Shown: positions 25,126 to 37,315, counted from the first letter of the stretch. The stretch is 64,000 bases of DNA from Sipunculus nudus (GCA_026874595.1 CM049311.1:16885676-16949675); one strand, 5' to 3'. Made by a program: numbers and translations. The notes: generated by a model not told the origin, from the sequence alone.

Positions 25126-25711
25126 GTAAACTAAATAACCCCTCAATCTTAACAATGATCTATTTGTTAAAACAAACCTGTCATAGAAATAAGGGTCTAT
25201 AATTTATGGGTACAAGGTAACATGAGATATGTCAATCTTATCTTAAAGTTGTGAAATACATATTACTTATTCATTACCTGATAAATCTTGAAAAATACCG
25301 TTGACTCAATAAAGGATATTCTCAAGAGACGGTGATCACGTGTGACAAAACCAGGAATCCTATGCTACAATATATATTGGAGGTGGCAAGGCGAGGTATC
25401 TGTCGGGGAAAACTAAGTCCATCATCGATGTATTTTTTCCTATCTCTCAGTTGTGTCAACGCCATCTAGTGAGATACAATCTCGGGCATACTGGCATATC
25501 TGGCACAGTCTTTAATTTCATAATCAAACATTTATTCTGTTTTACACCAAACCAACAGGTCGATGTAGCAAATCGCCTGAAATTACTAAATAAAAACGAC
25601 AGTGTAAGGGCTAAGAGTTAAACCCTCTTTCTACAATATACTCGTGCTAGGTTGTTTCTAAGCCATATTTAACTGATAATGTTTCTTAATGAATTATGAA
25701 TTTATTTTCAG

Positions 25712-25738
25712 TTGTAACGACCGTCGCTACAACTCCTG
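25712..25738 (+). CDS. Thr-rich mini-exon, 27 bases
   Basis: A 27-base exon after TTTATTTTCAG and before GTAAGT, phase 1 at both ends, encoding VVTTVATTP. Strong splice sites and a composition like the other stalk exons support it. It would be one of the smallest exons of the gene. Confidence 0.5.
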
Positions 25739-26419
25739 GTAAGTCTGAAAACTATTTTTGCCAATTTTAAATGTATGTATGAACTATTGTGGATTTTTAA
25801 TAAATAGAAAATGGTGAATTATTAAGGTACAGTGGAACTCTGTCGTGTGACCACCAAATAAATTGCTACGGCTGCACAATAAGGACACTTTTTCTTGGTC
25901 CCTAATTTCTTAAACCTTTGTTAAATGACTCAATATTTCGACAACCTCAGAATTTAGTCTGTCTTAGCCTTGGTGCTAATAAAGCCCTCCGTACGACCGG
26001 AGAGTATTGTTGGGGAAACAATACAGGGACCAGGCTGAAGGTCGCTTTTACGCAAACGAGACAAACAAGAGTAACACTGCGGACAACTTAAATAGATGCG
26101 CCGTATGGCTAATTATCTTGCGTGGTATACATCCTGATGGATCCAATTATGGTCTAGTTAATTCTAAACGTACTTATATCTTACCCATCTAGACTTTTGA
26201 GAAGTTAGTGAAATGTATTTAAACCTTACATTTACTGCGTTCAATTTGTGTAGTGTCTGGAGCTATGCAGTCTTTTTTACAAACACTTAATTGGTAGATT
26301 TCTAATTCCCTTACAAGATTTACGACTTCTTTTTTTAGTCGTCAGACAGAAAATTATGCATATATTATATTGTTTTCATATTTTAAAACTACATATGTGT
26401 GTGGGTAACAGGCAAACTG

Positions 26420-28480
26420 TGAAGTCAGGCATTACGGAAATGACTGGAATTTTCAGGCATTACATGAGATAACTGATTTACTTAGGCAATTCATGAAAAG
26501 ACTCAACTTTCAAGGCATAACGGCTAATGCCTTGTTTTGTGGCTCGGTCTTTACATGAATTGTTTGATTTCTTGTCTGTTATGTATGATACTGCTGCATG
26601 AATGACAACATTGTGTCGGGTGAAAAATCGGTAAATTTAAAAGTCTTTGCTGCTGTAACAATGGCCACATAAACTTCAGTATAATGCAGGGGAACAGTAG
26701 GAACTTTATATGTCAAATTCAGATAGTAAAATGCAATGATTGTTGAGCTGATTTCGACAATACTTCATATGTTTGTCACATTATGAACTGATCCTTTTAG
26801 GTCACAAAACACGATTCTTTCTTTTCTATCTGTTTCATACAACCATTTTACCATTACAAAGTCCAAACGTGTGGATATGAATGAGAAATCATCAATTTAT
26901 GTTACAACCATTTTTAAATATATACATCTATTATAGCACAACTTACATATCAAACAGTCGATTTTTCATTTTTTTCTGCAGTGACAGGCTTTTCAGTTAG
27001 CTTTAAAGCACTATCGGCTATCAAAGCTACAGATAGTATGCATGGTTTAAAGTAGGTTTTAAGTTATCCGCAGTGTTAGTGTAAGTCCCTTAAATGTTTA
27101 TCATAATGAAATATCAACATATTGAATGTGATAGGAGGCATAATTAGTTTAAGCGATTGAAAAGTATTTTTTTTTAATTTTCATATTGAATACTATGACA
27201 TACTGAGTGTATGACACAGAATAATTATTGTGTCAAAACAGAATGACAAGGTTTGATTCATTCATAAAATTAAATTAATTTATTCAATATTTTTAGTAAA
27301 CAAAATATTTGCAATCTATTAATAATAAAATCACAAACAATCACAACAATTAACAGAAGAAAGAAAGATTTTCCATTAATCGGTAAAAAGGATAAAAAAC
27401 CTGCTTTCTAATGGATATACCGGACAATTAATTGTGCATGTACCATTCAAAACTTGTTTAACTTAATTGATAAGCTTTACATCACAAAAGGATAAAGGAT
27501 ATGGGTGTTAGTAATGATCCGGCCTAAGGTACCTTAATTGACACAATTCCGAATTCTGAAAGAAAACTGGTGGAATTAAATAAACACTAAACAAAAAAAT
27601 CATAACATATTGAAGAATGGAAATAAGAAGAGCAAAAATATGTAAGGAGTCAGGCTTCTGTTAATATATGTCATGAAATTTGAGCAAACAACTGATGATC
27701 ATCTCGGTAGGTATCATTGTTTTCGGCTTATATTTCATACCTTATTACAAAATGGATAATAATCAAGAATAATATGAATGATATAAATCATAAATAAACA
27801 ATGACCAGGAAATTTTATTTGTTCTTTTCAAAATATGACTTGGCTAAAATGTGACTGACTGGGCAAAAATGATGTAAAATTAAATATATAATGATATATG
27901 ACTTGTTTCCTCATTTTGTTATAACCATGCTTGGACAAATCTTTTCTATAGGTTCTTTGCAATATACCATATTAAATAGCCGCAGCTCAGTTGTCATCTT
28001 TGAAAAGTGATGGACAAGCTCTTATCAACTCTTATACCTTTACCATCACAGTAATTCAGAAGCGTATGTGAGCAGCCCAGTAGTAATTAATTACTCCTTG
28101 TGCCCCCTTTATTTGGATTCCTTAAATCTGAGCGAATCATTATTACATTATTGATCAAATGCATGGACTGAGGTTGCCATTAATATATCTAAGCCTCACC
28201 TCAAATATAAAAAAAAGTTTTCTGCAATATCCAAACATATTTAGGTGTTGCTGAATATTTGTAATATGAGCAAGCAGAACTGACATTAGGTTGTTAAACC
28301 TATTTGCTTAAAATCACTTAAGGCAGTTTGTGTAATAATGATCTCCAAGTTTCAATCATTACACCAAAATTCCTCGAAAATTAAGTCATTTCATGAAATG
28401 CCTGAGTGAATCGGTATTTTCGTGTAACGCCTGAAATTTGTAGTCGTTTCATGTAATGCCTGATTACAGAGTCTTTCTGT
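26420..28480. mobile_element. Second stretch bounded by TTTCATGAAA-type motif clusters
   Basis: The left cluster (about 26425-26520) holds CAGGCATTACGGAAATGACT, CAGGCATTACATGAGATAACT and GGCAATTCATGAAAAGACT. The right cluster (28383-28470) holds AGTCATTTCATGAAATGCCT, CGTGTAACGCCTGA and GTCGTTTCATGTAATGCCTG. These are the same motifs as at 11.2 and 12.77 kb. The interior is AT-rich with no recognised transposase; I found no clear interior match to the 11.2-12.8 kb stretch. Confidence 0.35.
26982..27051 (+). CDS. Candidate exon, phase 1 in and phase 2 out
   Basis: A 70-base open segment after a strong acceptor (TTTTTTTCTGCAG) and before GTAGGT. Joined to the preceding mini-exon it would read VTGFSVSFKALSAIKA and onward. 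It lies inside the motif-bounded stretch and its donor phase does not match the next recognised exon (phase 0 at 29742), so an exon would be missing. It is weak. Confidence 0.25.
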
Positions 28481-29741
28481 AACATTGTTTACTCTTGTTT
28501 AATCAAAATCTCTACATGCATAGTAATTTTCGTTTTTCATTACATCAGGTATTTCTGCTACTTAACATAACCCCTGTTTTTCATATATCTTATCTGATCA
28601 TTTAATTAAAGGACACATATTAAGTAAGGTACCCATTCTAGTGAACTCCACACATTAGGGTCACAAGATAAATCAGTATATCAAGTACAACCATATTTAA
28701 TTAAATATGCTGTGATATATATTTAATATGAGAGGATTAAAAAGTATATCAATATTTTTAAAAAATCTATTTTTTTTTTATTGAGAAAGATTTATGCCGT
28801 GACAACAGTTAAAGAAATCAGTTTTCTCTGTTAGCCTGTTCCTCCAGCGATATATCAACTGCAACATTATTCTGTTAGAAACCAAACTATATTTGACCGC
28901 CTCAGTATTTGAATGCTCACCTTGTTAATCATTTATCAATGTGTTTACGTGTCCAGGACTCCATTTCCCTTTCGAATTAGATGACAAAGTTACATTAGCA
29001 CCTTAACATACCTGGCCAAGTGACTACTTCACTAACATTACGTTGGTGTGTAAGTACCCGATCATTATACTAGGGGTCCTTGAAAAGCAAAGTACCGGCT
29101 TCTGTTTCTCAGAGGTAATCCACAGGACACTAAGCCGGGAATTTGTAAGTTCACATCCCAGCCGAGGAGATATTTTTCTCGGTCGGTCCCTGCCCGGGGT
29201 GAGCGCATTGCAGGTTAAAGGTAAGGCTGTGCCCAACGACCGTGAATCACTCACAAACTAGTGCGCCTCTTAGGTTTTCCTCGCAATAGGAATGGGGATA
29301 ATAACACACCCAGAAACCCCAGGTGGGGCAGACAGCAGGAAACAACATAATATGATAGGAAGCGAGAGCTACTGCACTGTTCAGTAATACTAAATACTCT
29401 GCAGGTGTACATATTTCATTTAAGAATGAGATAAGTCAGCATAAAAAAAAATTGAGGCGGTTACCTCCACCATAAAATATCGTTTATAAGTTAAACACAG
29501 CCTAGGAGTTCAATCCTCCCATTATGCCTGCGGTATGCTCATAGTGGGAAATGGGGTTGGGGCGGGGGGGGGGGGGGGGCATAAATTCCATTATTCATGT
29601 GTAGTTTACCAAGACCAGAGAAGCCGGTAATGCATGGCTAAAATTATTTGGTTTTATTACACCTGTAGTGACAATTAAAAAGATACATGAATTACGTATG
29701 ATTTCGGGGTTGTCATTGACCTATTGATACCACTTATTCAG
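27052..29741. other. Intron or spacer upstream of the recognised gene B core
   Basis: AT-rich sequence with a TTTCATGAAA motif cluster (28.38-28.48 kb), a SINE-like repeat (29.11-29.48 kb) and a poly-G tract (29564-29579). No coding signal is supported. Confidence 0.45.
29110..29480 (+). repeat. SINE-like repeat copy, plus orientation
   Basis: CCAGCCGAGGAGATATTTTT, GGGGTGAGCGCATTGCAGGTT and the terminal GAGGCGGTTACCTCC match, in inverse orientation, the copies at 5.2, 33.94 and 35.17 kb. It may descend from a tRNA-headed SINE, with GTTCACATCCC as a weak B box. A 70-codon open frame across it is chance. Confidence 0.55.
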
Positions 29742-29837
29742 AAAGAGACAAAACGTGGCATCTTCTTCAATTCAGAGCCATGCAATAGTAAGCATTATGC
29801 TCTTTGCTACGCCTTAGGTGAAGGGACGGATGCATTT
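29742..29837 (+). CDS. Gene B, first recognised core exon (32 codons)
   Basis: A 96-base exon after ACTTATTCAG and before GTAAGT, ending in phase 0. It encodes a segment starting KETKRGIFFNSEPC and containing HYALCYALGEG, with two cysteines. The downstream intron aligns with gene A around 1345-1450, but no clear partner exon is visible in A. It joins in phase to the exon at 30164. The phase of its own 5' end (0) does not match the phase-1 stalk exons, so at least one linking exon is missing from my model. Confidence 0.5.
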
Positions 29838-30163
29838 GTAAGTACCATACCACACACCCCTCACACGTCTATCTTTGAGAAAAAAAACAAGGCCGATTAC
29901 CTGCACTAGAGCATGTAAGTTTTCAAACAGAATAAACAAAAAATACTGCTTTACACATATACATTTAATACCTATCGGCTAAAATGCATATAAAATGTCC
30001 ATATTGTAAAACAACATTGCGTGTTAACACATGAATAAGAAAAACTACTCAATATTCTAATAAAATAACATATCCAAGGAATCCCTATACATGGAAAATA
30101 AATAGAAATTGGTCACGTTTAATTAATTTATCAATCTTTTTAACGATCGGATTATTTGTTCAG

Positions 30164-30247
30164 TTTCAAGAATACAAGGACTGCATATTGGAGGAGGATG
30201 AATTCAATAGGATTGCAAAAGGTGTTCCTTGCAATGATAAAAATGTG
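30164..30247 (+). CDS. Gene B, internal exon (28 codons)
   Basis: An 84-base exon after ATTTGTTCAG and before GTAGGT, phase 0 at both ends. It encodes FQEYKDCILEEDEF and onward, including VPCNDKN. It is the partner of 1589-1672, with the same length, phase and donor and identical cysteine positions. It lies only 326 bases after the preceding exon. Confidence 0.6.
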
Positions 30248-31899
30248 GTAGGTATTTTAGTCTGTCAACGGTTCATCTTCCTGCTACATTTCAGGAACTG
30301 TAACCACCTTTTCAGTCACCTCTGACATATAGAATAAGATATAAACACCATACGGAACAGAGATATTTTATATGAGTAAAGAAATATGACTTGCTTAATA
30401 GTTTGATTTTATAGACTGGACCGTTGATACATTACCATAAGTCAAAGAAAGAGCTTGGTTGATATAAAAAGGAAGACAAATATTGCATTACTGCGAGTTT
30501 TCAGCCTGCGGCAAACATGTCAATGTTTACATATGGTGAATCTCTTTCAGCTGTCCCTTTCCCGTTCAGGAATGTATGTATTATGCAGTATATTCTACAT
30601 GTATTTTTATATCAAAACCTTAGAAACAAATCTAAAACTGCAGATTTATCTTTGGAATATATAATGATGGTAATATTCCCCAGTCTTTTTCCCCCAATCA
30701 TAAAATTTAAAACCACACTATTACTGTTCAACAATATTAAAACTTAGAGCACTGATGAAAGGGAATGCTTGATTGTCTGCAAGATTTTAGCTGGTCTCTT
30801 TTTTCTTGTTTAAATGATAATTTTTGTTTCTGACTATATGTTTATAAAAATCCGAATTTACTTTCCTTTTCTTATAGTGCTTTTAGATATTTGTTTCCTG
30901 TCGCTTTGCCCGTCAGTGTGGATACTGGTGTGGAAAATAAAATGAACTTTTATATGGGGTCTTTTCTTTGAACCTAATAGATTTGTAATTTTCCATTTAT
31001 CATCAACAAATTGCATTTTTTTCACTGTTCGCTGCTGCAGAAGTCTTATAACTAAGATATTGGGACATCGTTATAAATCCATGCTACAGACCCAATAACA
31101 CGATGTGGCAAATAATAGGCACTGTTTCCATGTTTGTTACAACATAGACAGTTTACTTGATTGGATTGATTGTCTAGGAAACTAATAGAGAGGTCACATG
31201 GAACTTTAGTTGTTGAATGACAATAAATATATGAACCAAATACAAGAATGTAAATAAGTTGACGATTCTCAAGTCAATGCAATTATTTTTAAGATTTATA
31301 TTGTTGTTTGGTTCTAAAAATCAACCATGAAAGCACAAAATTTATAAAGAGCATTTTTCACATCACTGTAGTCATGAAAAGAACATACCTGCTAAAAGGC
31401 AATTTCAGTATGCTTTCGAAATACGGTTAGCCTAGCTACTTTTTAGTAACTGTAACATGTGCCTAAATCACGTTTAAAACAAAGGGGCAATATTAAATAC
31501 TGACCATTTCATCAAATTTTAAATTTGATTCATAAGTATGTAATAATTTTATTATATGAAATTGCTTACTATATTTGCCCGCTGGTCTATCATATAGAAT
31601 ACATTCATATACATTGAGAATCTTTAATTCAGATATATCCAAGCGGGTGAAGACAATTATATCATAAGGTTCAAATAATCTGTAATTATACCAACAATGC
31701 ATAATGTGCTCGTAATACAGCATATAACCAGTCATATGTTAAAATCATGTAGATTATTTATTCTATGTGTTCTTTCAGGGTTTATATGGCTATCATTACT
31801 AATCTACTTGTTATTTCAAACACAAATTTCATTACACATTCTATATTGTTTTCAGATATATGGGTCATCGGAATAAAATAACATTTCATATTCGAAGAA

Positions 31900-32125
31900 C
31901 CATTAAAGTATTTATACAGCACCACATATATTTTTACTTTCATGTATACCTGCTATGGTAATCTGTCATATAAAGAAGGTTGACATATTTCGGAAGCTTA
32001 GTTTTCTACTGTGCATGCGCAAATCGTCTTCCGGGTTCAACATGTGATAAATCATTTCGCTTGAGTCATGCTACGGAGCAGCACGTCGCAAGAATTCAAA
32101 CTTATTTCACGAGGGCTTTCTTGCA
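31900..32125 (+). repeat. Interspersed repeat copy 1 (CGTCTTCCGGGT family)
   Basis: It begins near TATTTATACAG, continues through ACCTGCTATGG and a GCATGCGCAAATCGTCTTCC block, and ends with CACGTCGCAAGAAT. It matches 36445-36690 through its length apart from an about 25-base insertion in the second copy. Confidence 0.7.
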
Positions 32126-33939
32126 CGTTTGACGACTTTGGTAGTCATTGACCGTAGACTGGAATGTCTTAGAGGTAAGTTTTACCATAAACTGTCTCCT
32201 GATAAAATTCAGTTATGATAAAATTTCTTGTCTTGCCCATAGCTAAGCTCTATAGTGCTCCAACTGGGCGGTCCGGTAAAAATAAACAAAGAGGAAAAAA
32301 TTATTAAGATATTTCGATTTCTCAGGCGCTAGCGATAAGCCGAGTAATTTCTAATTAACCTTTGCCTATGCCGTACTTACCGCAAATTAAACAATTTTGA
32401 ATTGTTTCTTTTGACTAATGAAGTAAACACAAGAGATCGGCGGAATGATATTGCGAGGCTTCCTGGCAGTCATTTTTACGAGTGCGTCACGTATTTCATT
32501 TTTACGAGTGCGTCATCCATACGTGAAATTGGTTGAACCACTTTGTATGTTTCGACTAGGGTTTCTCTACATTTTGTTTACTCGTGCCGGTCATTAGTGC
32601 CATGAAATATCCTTATCCAACTATTTGATTTTTTCGTGGATATTTTTGCCCCCTGATTTTGCCGCCATAGTTACGCACTTCTTTCCGACGTAGTGATTCG
32701 GACTGCCAGTGCTTGATACAGCTGTGCAGAGTCGGACTGTGGTGCACATTTCTATATATATTGTATTCATAGCCTCAGCATCCTGTTGTTCTTTTCCTCA
32801 CTGTTAATTAAAAGGTAAATTTATTTATACATTGCACCCGGATCACTCAATTACCCCGATCAGCGCGTTTGCGCTACAAAAATAAAGTATTTAGCGGTAA
32901 CCTGTTCGAGGATTTATGTTATATATGTGCCGCTGTTCAGTTTAGCGTTTATTAATCTTATACGTTTAGCCATGCCGAAGGTTCTTGTTATCAGATATTG
33001 TTCGTGATTTGACTGGAAAGTGTCATGGCGTCCGTCGAAAAAGTATTTGTATGAGCAGATATTTAATATCCTGTCAGCTTGCTGTGGACCCGTGCCTCCT
33101 GCTATGGTTCGTTATTAGAAACTAGATTCTAGCTCTATCGTATAGCCTGAATGGCTTTCCTACCCAATTTTCGCTTCTGCAGAGATCAAAGTCGGGGCAT
33201 ATAACAATAATAGAGTAATCGGAAATATATTCTCGCGCAAGGGGCCAGTCTGTCCGTCCTTCGCTTACAGTAAACGTTGCCTTGTGTAACAATACGCTCT
33301 CAAAGATGGCAACGATTAATCCACATGTTGCAATTTGGGGCATAGGGGTTAGGCTCGAGGAATATATATCGCCCAAATGTATACCTTTTATGGGGTATCC
33401 GTGACTTGCTTGAAAAATTAAGCCTGAATAATTTTATTTTTTTTCAAGTTTAGTGTATTAACTCATTTACCAGGCTTGTTAGTGTATTTAATATCGACAA
33501 TGCTCCGTGTTGTTTTCATTGAGGACTCGTTTTATTTGGGGGTGGGTGGGGGGGGGGGGGGAGGCTGTAGCCCACTGTCTGCCTGTTTGTTAACGAGTTG
33601 TCCTGTATTGTATTGTAAGGGACATGGTGATCTCTTGGTCAGGGCTGCGCTCACTATGCGCTTCTTTCGGACGCGAATATTGATCCTTGCATTGTGGTCA
33701 GGTGTTTGTGACTATGTGTTTTCTTGGCGTGGGCAGTGACCACTGCATGACCCATTAAAACGCGAATGTTGACCCTTACATTTTCTGTTGGGTTCTGGTC
33801 ATATTATTTACCTGTCTAGCTCGACCTTTCTTTGTTCTTTTACGTAAGCAGAAGTAACCTGCATTTTTTTTTTATTTATTTAATTTTTTTATGGTTGCCT
33901 TACTAGGTACATCTGCAGTGTTCCAACCGTTTTCGGACT

Positions 33940-34585
33940 ACGTGACAGGGTTTATACATGAAAATCCCCATGTCAATCATTCGGGGTACCACTATTGCGG
34001 GTCCTAGGTGTGTCATTCCCATTACTGGGTCATAACACTGAGAAACCCCGACAGGAGCACTCGTTTGTGAGTAAAACATGACACTTGGGTACAGTTCCCC
34101 ATTAAGCCTGCGGAGCGCTCACCCTGGGTGGTGATCGACCGTGAAAAATATCACCGCCTCGGCTGAGATTCGATCTCCTGGCTTTGCGTCCAGAGCTCTA
34201 CCCCTGAGCCACAGGGACTGGTCTTAGACACCTGTATCTTTGTATTAGTGTTTGTATACGAATATGTAATTTATATGTTCTTCATACTATGCTGGGCGAG
34301 TGTGGGTAATCTTTGTCGGCCCTTTATTATACTATGCGTGAGAACATGTTTTGTCTATGTGTGCCCTTTTATACTGCCTTGGCTCGAACATTTTGTTCTT
34401 TGATTCCCTTTCATGCAGTTAGTGCAGTGTCGTCTTTATCTCTGTTTTCGCTTGAAAAGGTAACTGCAGGTAAAGGATACTGCCGACTGATGATCCAGCC
34501 AGGAATTTCTAATCATTCCGTTCAGTTTTCTATTTTTCTATTAGTTTTAATAAGACTACTGATAGGTATTCCACCATCATTTGTA
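33940..34585 (-). repeat. Duplicated segment copy 1 with SINE-like tRNA head
   Basis: On the minus strand, GTGGCTCAGGGGTAGAGC (A-box-like, about 34185-34210) and GGAGATCGAATCTC (B-box-like) form a tRNA-derived pol III promoter. A shared body with GTGAGCGCTCCGCAGGCTTA follows. The sequence beyond the SINE, to about 34585, is also shared with the copy at 35172-35718, so a segment larger than the SINE was duplicated. Copy 1 has about 95 bases (around 34345-34440) missing from copy 2. Confidence 0.65.
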
Positions 34586-35171
34586 CGTATATATTTCACA
34601 ATGATGTTTGTAATATCACGCCATGTCTCTGTATCACATTGATGCATGCATTTTAATTTCATTATTTCAGTGTGTCCTCTTTCAGCAGAACGACTCCCTT
34701 ATTGTTGGTATCACATATTTGTCTTATAAATAAATAATAAACTTTAGATTGCTATCCCTACTCAATTAAATTGATAAAATTTACTTCTAACAACAATACA
34801 AACGTTGTGGCTCAAGCTCAGTTTGTGTAAGCTTTCTGAGCCAAGATTAGTTATCCGTTCCATCAGATACTGTTTTGTATATTCCTGTCTTTCAGGTGTC
34901 CAAGTAGCGTATCGGACCTAAGGCGACCAGAAATGCCACACTCTTTTCATCAATATTTCCTCATTTAACTCTGGTTAAATAGATGCCTAGAACATTATGT
35001 GTCTACTTATTTCATTGATGTTGGTCAGTCTAGTTATACAACTGTCATGCTTTAATTACTTTTCATCACAGTACTTCTCGGTTTGCACTCAGCTTTTCAA
35101 TATTTGCCATTTTTTAAAACTGATCTCTAAATTTTGTTTTCATTGCTTTCAATTTTTATAATTTTCATTTC

Positions 35172-35718
35172 TGACAGGGCTTATACATTAAAAACCCGCT
35201 GTCAATCATTCTGGGTACCACTGTTGCGGGTCTTGTGTGAGTCAACCCCATTACTTGGTCATGACACCGAGGAACCCCGACAGGAGCACTCGTTTGTGAG
35301 TAAAACATGACACTTGGGTACAGTTCCCCATTAAGCCTGCGGAGCGCTCACCATGGGTGGTGGTCGACCGTGAAAAATATCACCGCCTCGGCTGAGATTC
35401 GATCTCCTGGCTTTGCGTCCAGAGCTCTACCCCTGAGCCAAAGGGACTGGTCTTAGACACCTGTATCTTTGAATAAGTGTTTGTATACAAATATGTAATT
35501 TGTATGTTCTTCATACTATGCTGGGCGAGTGTGGGTAATCTTTGTCGGCCCTTTATTATACTGTGCGTGAGATCTCTATGTTCGCTTGAAACGGTATTTA
35601 CAGGTAAAGGATACTGACGTCTAATGATCCAGACAGAAATTTCTTATCATTCCGTTCAGTTTTCTATTTTTCTATTATTTTTAAACAGACTACTTATAGG
35701 TATTCCACCATTATTTCC
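35172..35718 (-). repeat. Duplicated segment copy 2 with SINE-like tRNA head
   Basis: It is collinear with 33940-34585 from GACAGGGCTTATACATTAAA to GGTATTCCACCATTATTT, including the tRNA-like promoter boxes on the minus strand. Identity is high across the tRNA-like block and drops slightly at the edges. Confidence 0.65.
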
Positions 35719-36339
35719 ACCTATTATCTAAAGCTGTCCATCCTTCCCCTCCCCCCACCCCTTTGTTGTTTTTCTTATTTTTATAGGAAATTATTTTTTA
35801 GCAAGCTTTTATAGGTTTCATTTGTATTTAGTTATCTGTTATATAATTTGCATATTCACATCCAATTCCCTAGTCATGTCTGCTGTATTTATGCTTTGTT
35901 TGGTTCAACTTTTGTTTTCATCCAATCTCTAGTCATCCCTCTCTCAATTAAATTGGCAACTCTTCACTGACCTTTGCATACATCAGTTCCATATTGGTCT
36001 AACTGTACTGCTAATGGCACGTTTTGTTATTTATCCAAATATAACTCTATTTTAATTGTTCTTTAAAGACAATTTATAGCATGTTACTCTTCTTAAGCCA
36101 TTTCGTTTCGTAGGTTTTGGCAGGCGCGAATTACCTTTCTGTGTTTAAGATAGGCCTCACATTGAATTATGGGCCCCTATCGGTGGCACCATGTGAAAAA
36201 TATTGGCTGTGTGCTGGTGTTCGTTTTTTTAGCCTGTCCTTTTCAGTTTTATGTATTTTCCTTCACTGCAGGAGGAAATCATTGTGCAACTCTTCATTCA
36301 AACACTTATGTACAATGTTTTTTTTCACTTCGCATTATA

Positions 36340-37145
36340 TATTTGTAATAAATTACATATGTTACAGACCTTGTTTTCTAAATTTGTTCGCACGGATGCA
36401 TGGATGTGTGGTTGTATTTTAATTACCTTTGAGGGTCGAAGGCCCATTAAAATATTTATACAGTAGCACAAATGCATTCGAGTTTCTCATGTACACCTGC
36501 TATAGTGATCTATCATATATAGAAGGTAGAGAGCTATCGGAACCTCATTGGGTGGCAATTAATCACACTTGATTAGTTCTCTACTGCGCATGCGAAAATC
36601 GTCTTCCGGGTGAACATGTGATAAGTCGCTTCACTTGCGCCGTGCAACGGAGAAGCACGTTGCAAGAATCCATACTCATTGCGCCACCTCTGATCCAGTG
36701 TCAAATTATGATTGAATTCCCGTTTACTTAGCTCATTATTGGAATATAATACACCAGCAATGATTACTTCTTGTGTGCTTCAATTTGCACCTCATTACGA
36801 TATATACTGCTTGATTTCTATGCCTTTGTGTTTTTATGCTAGGGTGGCCTATTTTTGTCTCCCCTACCCCCCCCCCCCCTTACTATGTCATGTGTTCATT
36901 AGTATAATTGTATCACTTGATGGTTAAGTTCAACTGGCAGTATCCCTTGAGAGGCTTTAATGCATGACATTTACTAACTAGTACATACCTATGTTCTCAC
37001 CCATGCAATTTGGCAATTTTGATTGTCATTTATTTGGTCACTACAAGCTAGTTATTGGGGCATTGTTATAAACGACATGTAACAGACCTTGTTTTCTATC
37101 TTTGTTCGAGCGGATGCATGATTGTGTGGTTGTATTGAACTTCTT
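36340..37145 (+). repeat. Locally repeated block, including copy 2 of the CGTCTTCCGGGT family
   Basis: GTTACAGACCTTGTTTTCTA (36361) followed by TTTGTTCG and CGGATGCATG recurs at about 37081 as a close copy with the same TGTGTGGTTGTATT continuation. Between them, 36445-36690 is the second copy of the repeat at 31.9 kb. A related GTTATAAATCCATGCTACAGACC occurs near 31.07 kb. Confidence 0.6.
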
Positions 37146-37216
37146 TTCAGTCTTAGGAAGGCAGGGAACACCTGTTAGGTTTAGTAAACTACCTTCACGA
37201 TGGCATTATTTTTCAG

Positions 37217-37315
37217 GTTTATTCCTTCAGTGCTGAATGTTTTGACTTTGTAAACAGAGAAAATTCCATTACAAATTATGCCAGAGAACGAACGAAACAA
37301 TCGCAGCAGCTACAG
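37217..37315 (+). pseudogene. Gene B, internal exon with a frame-breaking deletion
   Basis: A 99-base partner of the gene A exon 8105-8222, with the same TTATTTTTCAG acceptor. The first 21 codons (starting VYSFSAECFDFV, ending SITNY) align in frame. A net loss of 19 bases follows, and the end (encoding RTNETIAAAT) is recognisable only in another frame. Spliced as in gene A, the product would stop within a few codons of the next exon. Gene B is therefore a pseudogene, makes a truncated protein, or this is an assembly error; reads or transcripts would tell. Confidence 0.55.

Larger units (their letters stand above)
30248..37216 (+). other. Long intron of gene B filled with repeats
   Basis: About 7 kb. 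Named contents are two copies of a repeat containing CGTCTTCCGGGT at 31.9-32.12 and 36.44-36.69 kb, and two copies of a SINE-bearing segment at 33.94-34.58 and 35.17-35.72 kb. There are also repeated fragments around GTTACAGACCTTGTTTTCTA at 36.36 and 37.08 kb, and a poly-G tract at 33548-33561. The 32.0-33.4 kb part is somewhat GC-richer, but I found no exon in it. Confidence 0.5.

Noticed and set aside
29043-29261. Open frames of about 75 codons on both strands
   Set aside because: They fall within a SINE-like repeat that recurs elsewhere in the window.
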